A stretch of 64,000 bases of DNA, taken from positions 1-64,000 of the forward strand of contig DATIXQ010000107.1 of assembly GCA_035518375.1 (NCBI GenBank), given 5' to 3'. The position numbers and the translations under genes were made by a program. This DNA comes from DATJLY01 sp035518375. Lineage in GTDB: Bacteria > Pseudomonadota > Alphaproteobacteria > ATCC43930 > CGMCC-115725. Position 1 is the stretch's first letter. Each line of letters starts with the position of its first letter. Positions 1 through 7,702 of this stretch are shown piece after piece. Below the pieces are notes generated by a model that saw nothing but the letters and a program-made list of their open reading frames with translations, ran no database searches and was not told the origin of the DNA.

Positions 1-137
1 GGCCGCAGCTGCTCGCGGATGTTCCCGAGATCGACGAAGCGGTCGATCGAGCGCAGCAAGTGGTCCACAGGCACGTGCTGCTCCAGACTGAACTCGTAGA
101 ACAACGGCGGCTGGCCAGTATGGCGCTCACCCATCAT
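1..137 (-). mobile_element. IS1182-type transposase, N-terminal end (cut by window edge)
   Basis: The first 45 residues read MMGERHTGQPPLFYEFSLEQ followed by a segment with HLLRSIDRFVDL. This is the typical opening of IS1182-family DDE transposases. The rest of the gene lies outside the window, so its integrity cannot be judged. The start is the ATG at 137; a second ATG lies one codon inside. A terminal-repeat-like sequence lies about 60 bases upstream, as expected for the left end of an insertion sequence. The family call rests on recognition of the N-terminus only. Confidence 0.7.
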
Positions 138-195
138 CGTCCCGATCCCCAACTGCTCAGCAGCAGTGAATCAGAGCCTCAGGGCGGCAACAACT

Positions 196-220
196 GAGTT
201 TTTCAACAGAATCGGCCGTA
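196..220. repeat. Probable IS terminal inverted repeat
   Basis: The sequence GAGTTTTTCAACAGAATCGG, just upstream of the transposase start, resembles the common IS1182/IS5-type end (GAGTTTTTCAACAG...). It would mark the outer boundary of the element and so the point where flanking DNA begins. The matching other end is outside the window. The rest of 138-396 holds no gene I can support. Confidence 0.55.
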
Positions 221-396
221 AGCGGCCAGACAGCTTTCAGCAGTCAAAGAGGGGAAGCGGACATTCACCTCGACTCAGGCGCCGTCTCGGCCTGACCCTC
301 AACAGAGCTCCGCTCCCGCCTATTCACGAGGACCCTGGACACGCGCCCCGGTGTTATGATCGCCGCACGCCATGCCGAGGACGGGAGGTTAGCAAC

Positions 397-840
397 ATGC
401 TCAACGTTCGTCCCCTTGAAGAGCGCGACCTGCGGGAGGGGCAGCGCATCGTGCGGCGCGCCTTCGGTACCTTCTTCGGCGTCGCCGATCTCGATAATTT
501 CTGGACCGACTTCGACTACGTCTATGGCCGCTTCGGCTGCGAGCACACCGCCGCCTTCGCCGCCGACCACGACGGCGCGCTTGCCGGCGTCAACTTCGCC
601 ACCAACTGGGGCAGTGCCGGCTTTTTCGGCCCACTCTCGATCCGCCCTGACCTGTGGGACAAGGGGATCGCCCAGCCGCTGGTCGCAGCTGCGTCGGAAC
701 AATTCGCGAGCTGGGGCACGCGCCATGCCGGCTTGTGCACTTTCGCGCAAGACGCGGGCTTTGATGAATTCTCGATCACCATCCGCCATGGTCATCCCGA
801 GATGCTCGAAGAGTGGGCGGACCTCTTCGCTGCGCTTTAG
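397..840 (+). CDS. GNAT-like acetyltransferase with an atypical C-terminus
   Basis: This is a 147-residue protein. Residues 1 to about 118 look like a GNAT acyltransferase N-terminal part: MLNVRPLEERDL at the start, a G-rich turn in GWGSAGFFGPLSIRP-like context, and a DLWDKGIAQPL helix in the acetyl-CoA-binding position. The usual end of this family (LYQKFGF...) is missing. Instead the chain continues with DAGFDEFSITIRHGHPEMLE and stops. That tail looks like the end of a different, possibly flavin-dependent, protein. The ATG at 397 follows GGGAGG and is preferred over an upstream in-frame start at 166 that lies in the IS boundary region. The gene may be a deletion-born chimera and may not be functional. 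Confidence 0.5.
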   Translation: MLNVRPLEERDLREGQRIVRRAFGTFFGVADLDNFWTDFDYVYGRFGCEHTAAFAADHDGALAGVNFATNWGSAGFFGPLSIRPDLWDKGIAQPLVAAASEQFASWGTRHAGLCTFAQDAGFDEFSITIRHGHPEMLEEWADLFAAL

Positions 841-864
841 CGCCGACACTGTTGGGGCCTCGCC

Positions 865-1998
865 GTGGACCTGCAACTCAGCACCGAGCAAGAAATCCTG
901 CGCAGCATCGCCGCGCGGTTTCTCGCCGAGCATTACGACTACCGGACCGTCAAGAACGTCGTCCAAGGCGAGCCCGGATGGCGCGCCGAGATGTGGCTGG
1001 AGTTCGCGCGGCTCGGCTGGCTTGGCTTGCCCTTTGCCGTCGAGGACGGCGGCAGCGGCGGCGAAGCCGCCGATCTCGCTCTTCTCATGGAGGCGTTCGG
1101 CCGGCACTTGGTGACGGAGCCCTATCTCGCGACGGTCGTGCTGGCTGGCGGCGCCATCGCGGCGATAGCATCGGCAGCGGAACGGCGGGAATGGCTGCCG
1201 GCGATCGCCGAAGGCCGCCTGCGCATGGCCTTTGCCGGCGAGGACCGCGCCGAACCAACGCGGGCGCGAGACGTGTCGGGCGGGTTTTTTCTGGAGGGCG
1301 CCAAGAAAATCGTGCTCGGCGCGCCTATGGCGAAGACGCTGCTGGTCTCGGCGCGGCTCGATAGCGGCGGGACCGGTCTCTTCGTCGCGCCCGCCGACAG
1401 CCGCGGTCTCACCATCCGGCCCTACCGCACCATCGATGGCGGCCGCGCCGCCGACCTGGAACTCGCGAGCGTCGCCCTGCCGTCATCGGCGCTGCTCGGT
1501 GGCAACAATAACGCAGATGCGCTGCTCGACGCGGTAGTACAGCGGGCGATGGTCGCACTTTCCGCCGACGCGGTAGGCGCCATTGGGGCGATGGTTGCCG
1601 CCACCGTCGAATATGCCAAGACGCGCGTACAGTTCGGCCAGCCGCTCGGCAAGTTTCAGGCCCTCCAGCACCGCTTGGTGCAGATGAAGGTCAAGGAGGA
1701 AGAGGCGCGAGCATCATCGCTGTTCGCCACCCTTACCCTCGATGCCGAAGCCGAAGCGCGCACAAGGGCGGTCTATGGCGCGAAGGCGAAGATCGGCCGG
1801 GCCGCGCGCTTCGTGCACCAGAGCGCCATCCAGCTCCACGGTGCCATCGGCACCACCGCCGAGCTGTCGCTTGGCGCCTATGCCAAGCGCCTCATGGCTT
1901 ACGAGAAGCTGTTCGCCTCGACCGACGAATGTCTTGCCCGCTATGCCGGCCTGATTGCGAGGCCCGGCGTCGTCGCCGCCGGACTTCTCGCCGGTTGA
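865..1998 (+). CDS. Acyl-CoA dehydrogenase, small subunit type (PimD-like)
   Basis: A 377-residue flavoprotein of the acyl-CoA dehydrogenase family, expected to introduce a trans-2,3 double bond into an acyl-CoA and pass electrons to ETF. It opens MDLQLSTEQEILR from a GTG start and carries the FAD-binding signature RVQFGQPLGKFQALQHRL at about 255-272, then QLHGAIGTTAELSLG near 325. Length and pairing with the next gene, 24 bases downstream, match the two-subunit pimeloyl-CoA dehydrogenase type (PimC/PimD), where the smaller subunit lies next to the larger one. The substrate cannot be read from the sequence. The ribosome-binding site before the GTG is weak. Confidence 0.85.
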   Translation: MDLQLSTEQEILRSIAARFLAEHYDYRTVKNVVQGEPGWRAEMWLEFARLGWLGLPFAVEDGGSGGEAADLALLMEAFGRHLVTEPYLATVVLAGGAIAAIASAAERREWLPAIAEGRLRMAFAGEDRAEPTRARDVSGGFFLEGAKKIVLGAPMAKTLLVSARLDSGGTGLFVAPADSRGLTIRPYRTIDGGRAADLELASVALPSSALLGGNNNADALLDAVVQRAMVALSADAVGAIGAMVAATVEYAKTRVQFGQPLGKFQALQHRLVQMKVKEEEARASSLFATLTLDAEAEARTRAVYGAKAKIGRAARFVHQSAIQLHGAIGTTAELSLGAYAKRLMAYEKLFASTDECLARYAGLIARPGVVAAGLLAG

Positions 1999-2022
1999 GC
2001 GCGCGACAAGGGAGAATCGCGC

Positions 2023-3207
2023 ATGGACTTGAAACTGAGTGCAGCGGATCTTGCCTTTCGCGACGAGGTCCGCGCATTTCTCGATGAGAACGTCCCCGCT
2101 TCGATGCGCCGCGTGTCTGATCTGACCTCGGGCTTCATCGTCGATCCGGATGTGTCGATTGCATTCCATCGCGCGCTCGCCCGCAAGGGCTGGTCCGTCC
2201 CGGACTGGCCAACCGAGCACGGTGGAACCGGATGGACGCCGGCGCAGCGATATATCTTCAACGCCGAATGTGGCCGGGTAGGCGCTCCGACGCACAACAG
2301 CGCTGGATCGCATTTCGTCGGCCCCGTGCTTATTCGCTTCGGTACGCGCGAGCAGCAGGCGAAGTACCTGCCGCGCATCCGCTCCGGCGAGGACCATTGG
2401 GCGCAGGGCTATTCGGAGCCCGGATCGGGCTCCGATCTCGCGTCGCTCAAGACGCGCGCCGAACCTGACGGCGACGACTACGTCGTCAACGGCCAGAAGA
2501 TCTGGACCACGTTCGCCCACAAGTCGAATCGGCTCTTTATGCTCGTCCGCACCTCGAGCAGCGGCAAGCGGCAGGAAGGCATCACCTTTCTGCTCGTCGA
2601 CATGGACACGCGCGGCATCACCGTGCGCCCCATCATCGGAAGCGGCGGCGACCACGAGTTCAACGAAGTGTTCTTCGATAATGTGCGCGTGCCCAAAGCC
2701 AATCGTGTCAGCGATGAGAACAAGGGCTGGGATGTTGCCAAGTATCTCCTCGAGTTCGAACGCGGCGGCAGCGTCGTCGCCGGCCGTACGCGCGACGCAT
2801 TCGCAAAGCTCGTAACGCTGTTGGGCGCGCGCGCGGCCAAGGAGTCGCTTCTCGTTGCGCGCGTGGCGGAACTTGGCACCGATCTCGACGCCATGGAGAT
2901 GCTGGAGATTTCCGTTCTGTCCGCGGTTCAGGCTGGCAGCAATCCCGGCCCGATCTCTTCGCTCTTGAAGCTTCGCTGGAGCGAGATCCGGCAATCGATC
3001 GTGGAGCTGGCAGTCGACGCCATCGGCGACGACGCCCTGCGCTGGACGAGCGAACGGCCGTTCTACGAGATACTGCAGCTTCCGCCCGATCAGGAAGAAG
3101 TGCTGGCGATCACCGCGCGGTATTTGAACTCACGCGCTTACACCATCATGGGTGGTACGAGCGAGATTCAAACCAACATTCTGGCAAAGACCTTACTGGG
3201 CCTTTGA
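2023..3207 (+). CDS. Acyl-CoA dehydrogenase, large subunit type (PimC-like)
   Basis: A 394-residue acyl-CoA dehydrogenase opening MDLKLSAADLAFRDEVRAFL, with the substrate/FAD segment YSEPGSGSDLASLKTRA near 135-150 and GQKIWTT near 158. The C-terminus ends MGGTSEIQTNILAKTLLGL. At the position where MCAD-type enzymes carry the catalytic glutamate (YEGT) this protein has glycine (MGGT), as in other two-subunit members, so the base must lie elsewhere or in the partner. A good ribosome-binding site (AAGGGAGA) precedes the ATG. It is probably co-transcribed with the preceding small subunit and forms a heteromer with it in beta-oxidation of long or dicarboxylic acyl-CoAs. Confidence 0.85.
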   Translation: MDLKLSAADLAFRDEVRAFLDENVPASMRRVSDLTSGFIVDPDVSIAFHRALARKGWSVPDWPTEHGGTGWTPAQRYIFNAECGRVGAPTHNSAGSHFVGPVLIRFGTREQQAKYLPRIRSGEDHWAQGYSEPGSGSDLASLKTRAEPDGDDYVVNGQKIWTTFAHKSNRLFMLVRTSSSGKRQEGITFLLVDMDTRGITVRPIIGSGGDHEFNEVFFDNVRVPKANRVSDENKGWDVAKYLLEFERGGSVVAGRTRDAFAKLVTLLGARAAKESLLVARVAELGTDLDAMEMLEISVLSAVQAGSNPGPISSLLKLRWSEIRQSIVELAVDAIGDDALRWTSERPFYEILQLPPDQEEVLAITARYLNSRAYTIMGGTSEIQTNILAKTLLGL

Positions 3208-3222
3208 CGACCCAATGAGGAT

Positions 3223-4173
3223 TTACTGTGCCTTTGCCTCGCGACGCGCCCCAATAAGGTGACGGATGGTCGTCGCGGAGCTGCGTCCCTCAGCCGATAG
3301 AGATGCGAGCCGTGTGCGGTCTTTCGCAACGCCGCCATAGGTTTCTTTGCAGCGGAGACAGAGGCGGAATTTGCCTGGCAAGAACCATGCGCGTACCCCC
3401 GGCCCAACTCGGCCAACGGGCCCGACGCTAATCGCTTTCGGTCGCGCTTGCCGATAATTTGGCTTCAACCGCGGCTCGCCGCCGGCATCAAAATTTAGCC
3501 AGCTTTCAGGGTAGTCCTCCTCGCGGTCCTCGAAAGTGAAGTCGGGATCACTCGCATGAAGCGTCAAAAACCCCGCGCGATCCCGGTCGTCCTCTTCGCC
3601 ACCGACCTTCGCGTCGTCATCGTCGCCCGCAGACACGGGCAACGATCGTCAATGTCGCGCGCCAGGATCATGCGCCCGCTGCCCGATGTCGCCAGAATTA
3701 CGGGGTGGTAATTCCTGTCCGCATTCCCGACAAAAATGGGCCGCGTACAGGCGTTTCTCTGGATCATCTCCAGGCAGGAATTGCTGCGCCTCGACGGTCA
3801 CCCGCCGTTTTCCCGGAGGTTCCAACGTCGCGTAAGCGTGTCCGGCGCCCGAAATGAACTGGTGAAGTTTGAACGCGAAGAAACTGCCCGGATTCGCATT
3901 CGAGTCACAGATCCGGTCCTTTTCCGCCACGCTCGATACCAGCAACAAGTCGCGAAGTGCTGTACGGCATTCATCCGGAGAGCAGCCTGAATCCTCGCTC
4001 AGCTGCTTCACCGCCTCGCTGACGGTCGAGGGCCTGGCACGCACCCAGCGTTGGTCGAGGTCCGACCACACGATGCCGAGACGGGTCACCGCCAGATCGC
4101 GCGCTGCCATCGAACGCGCAAGCCGCTCCATTGCGCCAGAGCCTCCCTTCGAGCCCGCGCCTCGCTGTCTCAA
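3223..4173 (-). pseudogene. Frameshifted remnant of a very large DEAD/DEAH helicase
   Basis: Read leftward, the pieces give SFFAFKLHQFISGAGHAYAT, then HFCRECGQE, then (in another frame, about 3715-3640) YHPVILATSGSG, then back in the first frame DRAGFLTLHASDPDFTFEDR and FRLCLRCKETYG ... SLSAEGRSSATT. These segments occur together in the C-terminal half of SF2 helicases of roughly 2000 residues that are often seen in defence islands. The reading frame shifts out near 3715 and back near 3640, with a stop codon between. The N-terminal helicase core is absent, and the 3' end is cut shortly after the EGRSSATT motif. The cysteine pairs suggest a zinc-binding element. The family is recognised from memory of its motifs; the exact system (for example DISARM-like) is not established. 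Confidence 0.6.
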
Positions 4174-4693
4174 ATATTCTGACTACGGACACGCCCGGCC
4201 GCGTCCAGGTCGATGTGATCTGCCGCTCCAAAACGCCGATCTCAATGCGGTAGACCCCTTCGGTGACGTGATCGAAATAGCTGCCGGGCCGCTCTGGGTC
4301 GCCTGTCGGCAGTGAAAAGGCCCAGTACCAAAGTAGGGTCTTAAACTGCTCGATCCCACGATGCTGCCGCAACGTCGGTAATCGGAGCGCGGTCGAGATC
4401 GCGAGGTGATCGGGCGCGATATTCCTGCTGTAGGCCGTTCGGTCCATTTCGGCGATAAGCTGGTCGAGCGCTGCGCGGTCGCCTTTCCACCCGAGCCCGA
4501 CGCGGCAGCTCTGGCTGCGCTCGTCCGTCACCCGTAGGTCGATCGTCACCGATCCCACGCCGGCTTTTAGCCTCTTACGGCGACCGGATCTGTATCGCTC
4601 CGTTCCAATCTGTTTCCTCCGAGTTGGTCCAAAATCGGTCCAAACCGCAAAAATTTCATCACAGAATTTTGCATTAAGCGATTGATATAACAT
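3971..4693 (-). CDS. Hypothetical protein, probably a truncated remnant
   Basis: A 240-codon open frame starting in an AT-rich patch next to the truncated comEC. Its first 175 or so residues (MLYQSLNAKFCDEIFAVWTD onward) look like a real soluble protein, but I do not recognise the family. The last 65 residues run in the wrong frame across the helicase remnant and are basic and low in hydrophobics, so the true coding part probably ends near 4150, where it is fused to the helicase fragment. It may be the damaged upstream neighbour of the helicase in a lost genomic island. No function is assigned. Confidence 0.35.
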   Translation of the reverse strand: MLYQSLNAKFCDEIFAVWTDFGPTRRKQIGTERYRSGRRKRLKAGVGSVTIDLRVTDERSQSCRVGLGWKGDRAALDQLIAEMDRTAYSRNIAPDHLAISTALRLPTLRQHRGIEQFKTLLWYWAFSLPTGDPERPGSYFDHVTEGVYRIEIGVLERQITSTWTRPGVSVVRIFETARRGLEGRLWRNGAACAFDGSARSGGDPSRHRVVGPRPTLGACQALDRQRGGEAAERGFRLLSG

Positions 4694-6093
4694 TAAAATA
4701 TGACTTTTCTACCCAAGTGATAGATCGTGAACGGCATGGTCGCGAGCGTCGTCACGATCGTCGTGAGCGCGATGCCGAAGAAATAAAGGCCGGCGCGGCG
4801 CAGCGCGCCCGCGTGCGCATGCCAGAGCGAAAGCCGCGGCCGCAGCGCCTCGTAGCAGGCGATAAGCGCCGCGACCGCCGCGAACGACATCTGGAACGAC
4901 GGGCCGGTCGCCGCCTCGGGCGTCATCAGCATCACCGCCGCCGCGGCCAATGCGACGGCGCGCGCCGAAAGGCTCACGCGATCGACGAGCACTGCGAGAA
5001 GCGCCAACCCGATCATGGCGAAGGCGCGGCGCGAAGAGACGGTCGCGCCCGAGAGCAGCATGTAGCCGAAGGTGAGCGCGAGCGCCGAGGCGGCCGCGTA
5101 TTTCTTGGTCGGGTGATAGAGCGCGAGCCGCGGCACCAGCGCCATGCCGGCGCGCAGCGCAAAGAACGCGATCCCCGCCACCATGCCCATATGCAGGCCC
5201 GCTATGACGAGGATGTGCGCAAGCCCGGCATTGCGGAAGGCATCGGCGTCAGCGGGCGGGATCGCGTGCGTGTCGCCGGTGATGAGCGCGGCCGCGATGG
5301 CGCCGCGCTCGCCCGGAAGCGCGTGCCGCACGCGCTCGCTCACCTCGGCGCGAAGCGCCTGCAGCGCCACGCGCCACGACGCGGCGCCCGCTTCGCCCGG
5401 CGGTGCCTCCCAGCGCGGTGCGCCGAGCGCATAACCGACCGCGCCCAACCGGTCGAACCAGGCGCGGCGCTCGAAATCGAATGAGCCCGGCAGGACCGGC
5501 GCCGGCGGCGGCATCAACATCGCCGTAAGCCGAAGCCAGGCGCCCGGGATCGCCGCGGCGTCGTCCTTCCTCAGCCGCACGCGCACGCGGGCCGGGGTCG
5601 CTTCGGGCGCAAGGCCCTCGATGCTGAGCCGGCCGATCACAAGCCGCGCGCCTTCCGGCAGCGGATCGACTGATTCGAGCCTGCCCTCGACCGTCACCGG
5701 CCCAAGCCGCTTCTGCAGCACCGGCGCCGCGACCAGCGTCGACTGCACCTGCGCCGCCGCGAAGCCAAACACGAACGCCACCGCGGCGGACGCCGTAAAA
5801 GCCACCCGTCCGCGCCGCCACATGCGCCAGACCTGCACCGCCGCCAACAGCGCAACCACAGGCCCGAGCCACGGGACGGGCTCCTCCGGCAGCCAGAAAT
5901 AGGTGCCGATGCCGCAGCCGAGAAAGACCGGGAGCCAAAGCGGCCAGCGCGCGCGCTCGGCCCGCACCGCATCGCCAAGCCATTGCAACGCGGCGTTGCC
6001 GCCCGCGCCCAGCGCCGGCGGCACAGCCTCTGCGACATCGGGCTCGGCCGCAGCCATCGTCGAAGTATAGAGCGTGCTGGTCGCCGGCGTCAT
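4693..6093 (-). pseudogene. comEC: comEC, 3'-truncated competence/DNA-uptake channel
   Basis: ComEC forms the inner-membrane channel for single-stranded DNA during natural transformation. This 466-residue product starts MTPATSTL (ATG at 6093 after TTGAGGAAA). It has N-terminal hydrophobic segments, a soluble OB-like part and the competence-domain core with HILVIAGLHMGMVAG near 285 and SGATVSSRRAFAM near 345. It stops abruptly after TMPFTIYHLGRKVIF. Family members continue from YH-GR with further membrane segments and are usually 650-750 residues long, so about a third is missing. Homology ends at about 4706, where AT-rich foreign DNA begins. Upstream in-frame codons to 6204 come from a palindromic repeat and are not included. 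It is divergent to gltX, as in related genomes. Channel function is unlikely. Confidence 0.85.
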
Positions 6094-6104
6094 TTTCCTC
6101 AATC

Positions 6105-6180
6105 TGTCATTGCGAGGAGCGGATGCTCCGAAGCAATCCCCCTCCGGCTCGGAGATTGCTTCGCTACGCTCGCAATGACA
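6105..6180. repeat. Palindromic intergenic repeat (TGTCATTGCGAGGAGC type)
   Basis: The element begins TGTCATTGCGAGGAGC and ends GCTCGCAATGACA, with an inner AAGCAATC / GATTGCTT pair, so it can form a long hairpin. A second copy lies at 9181-9245. It sits in the divergent comEC-gltX spacer. When read as protein it gives CHCERSEAIS, a known false N-terminal extension in gene calls. Confidence 0.85.
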
Positions 6181-6224
6181 GCAAGGAATTCCGGCGCAAC
6201 GCAATCTGCGCTACATGGCGCGCC

Positions 6225-7628
6225 ATGAGCGTCGTCGTACGGTTCGCGCCCTCGCCCACCGGCTTCCTGCATATCGGCGGCGCGCGCACCGCCTTGTTCA
6301 ACTGGCTTTATGCGCGCCACACCGGCGGCACGTTCCGCCTGCGCATCGAGGACACCGACCGTGCGCGTTCGACGCAAAGCGCAGTCGATGCCATCATCGA
6401 TGGGCTGAAATGGCTTGGCCTCGACTGGGACGGCGAGATCGTGATGCAGTCGGCGCGACAGGAGGCTCACGCCGCGGCAGTCTCATCGCTTGTCGCCGCG
6501 GGCCATGCCTACCCTTGCTATTGCACGGCGGCCGAGCTCGAGGCAATGCGCGAGAAGGCGCGCGCCGAGGGCCGCACCGCGCTCTATGACGGGCGCTGCC
6601 GCGATCTCGACCCGAACGCCGCGCCCAAGGATCGCGCGCCCGCGATCCGTTTGAAGGCACCGCGCGAGGGCGCGACCGTGATCGCCGACCATGTGCAGGG
6701 CACGGTGACGGTCGCCAATCTTCAGCTCGACGACCTCATCCTCCTGCGCGGCGATGGCACGCCCACCTACAATCTCTCCGTCGTCGTCGACGACCACGAC
6801 ATGGGCGTGACGCACGTCATCCGCGGCGACGACCACTTCACCAACGCCTTCCGCCAGACGCAGATCTACCGCGCGCTCGGCTGGGCCCCGCCCGAGTTCG
6901 CGCACGTGCCGCTCATTCATGGGCCCGACGGCGCGAAATTGTCGAAGCGGCACGGCGCCATGGGCGTCGATGCCTACCGCGACATGGGCTATCTGCCGGA
7001 GGCGCTCAGGAACTACCTGCTGCGCCTCGGCTGGAGCCACGGCGACGACGAGATCATCCCCACGGCCGACGCGGTGCGCTGGTTCGATCTCGACGCGATC
7101 GGCCGCTCGCCCGCGCGCTTCGACTTCGCGAAGCTCGGAAACGTCAACGCGCATTACATCCGCGAAACCTCGGACACGCGCCTCGTCGATCTGACGGCGC
7201 CGATCGTCGAGGGCCGCCTCGGCGCGGCGCTGGCCGACGCGCAGCGCGATGTCCTCCTGCGTGCCATGCCGGCGCTGAAGCCGCGCGCCAAGACGCTCGT
7301 CGAGCTCGCCGAGCGCGCGCAGTTCTACGTGGCGCCGCGTCCGATCCCGCTCGAGGCGAAGGCGGCCGCCCTCCTCGACGAGGCGGCCACGGCGCGGCTT
7401 GCCGCGCTCGCGCCGGCGCTGGCCGAGATGCCGTGGCAGGCGGCCGAGCTCGAGGCGGCGGTGCGGCGCTTTGCGGAAGGGTCCGGCGTGAAGCTCGGCG
7501 ACATCGCCCAACCGCTTCGCGCGGCCTTGGCGGGAGCAACGGCTTCCCCTGGAATCTTCGAGGTGATGGAAGCCCTTGGCCGCAATGAGACGCTTGGCCG
7601 GATCGCCGACGCGGTCGATCGGGACTAG
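6225..7628 (+). CDS. gltX: Glutamyl-tRNA synthetase
   Basis: This enzyme attaches glutamate to tRNA(Glu), and in many alphaproteobacteria also to tRNA(Gln) for later amidation. The 467-residue length is normal. The class I HIGH signature appears as PSPTGFLHIGGARTALF at residues 9-25 and the KMSKS loop as GAKLSKRHG near 240. The ATG at 6225 is chosen because the protein then begins MSVVVRFAPSPTG, as in homologues; upstream in-frame codons come from the palindromic repeat. gltA follows 74 bases downstream with its own promoter. Confidence 0.97.
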   Translation: MSVVVRFAPSPTGFLHIGGARTALFNWLYARHTGGTFRLRIEDTDRARSTQSAVDAIIDGLKWLGLDWDGEIVMQSARQEAHAAAVSSLVAAGHAYPCYCTAAELEAMREKARAEGRTALYDGRCRDLDPNAAPKDRAPAIRLKAPREGATVIADHVQGTVTVANLQLDDLILLRGDGTPTYNLSVVVDDHDMGVTHVIRGDDHFTNAFRQTQIYRALGWAPPEFAHVPLIHGPDGAKLSKRHGAMGVDAYRDMGYLPEALRNYLLRLGWSHGDDEIIPTADAVRWFDLDAIGRSPARFDFAKLGNVNAHYIRETSDTRLVDLTAPIVEGRLGAALADAQRDVLLRAMPALKPRAKTLVELAERAQFYVAPRPIPLEAKAAALLDEAATARLAALAPALAEMPWQAAELEAAVRRFAEGSGVKLGDIAQPLRAALAGATASPGIFEVMEALGRNETLGRIADAVDRD

Positions 7629-7631
7629 TAT

Positions 7632-7660
7632 TTTACAATTAACCAGTGCGGACTTATGTT
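7632..7660 (+). promoter_or_regulatory. Sigma70-type promoter for gltA
   Basis: TTTACA (7632-7637), a 17-base spacer and TATGTT (7655-7660) match the housekeeping consensus at 5/6 and 4/6 positions. Transcription would begin near 7667, leaving a 36-base leader before the gltA ATG. It lies just after the gltX stop, in locally AT-rich sequence. Confidence 0.5.
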
Positions 7661-7702
7661 ACCTCTATTGCAGCGCAACATATCCCCTGGGGATGCCGAC
7701 CG

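Noticed and set aside
1714..2994. A 426-codon leftward frame across the acyl-CoA dehydrogenase pair
   Set aside because: Antisense shadow spanning two real genes and their ribosome-binding site.
6094..6204. Upstream extension of comEC
   Set aside because: It translates the palindromic repeat (CHCERSEAIS), a known artefact.
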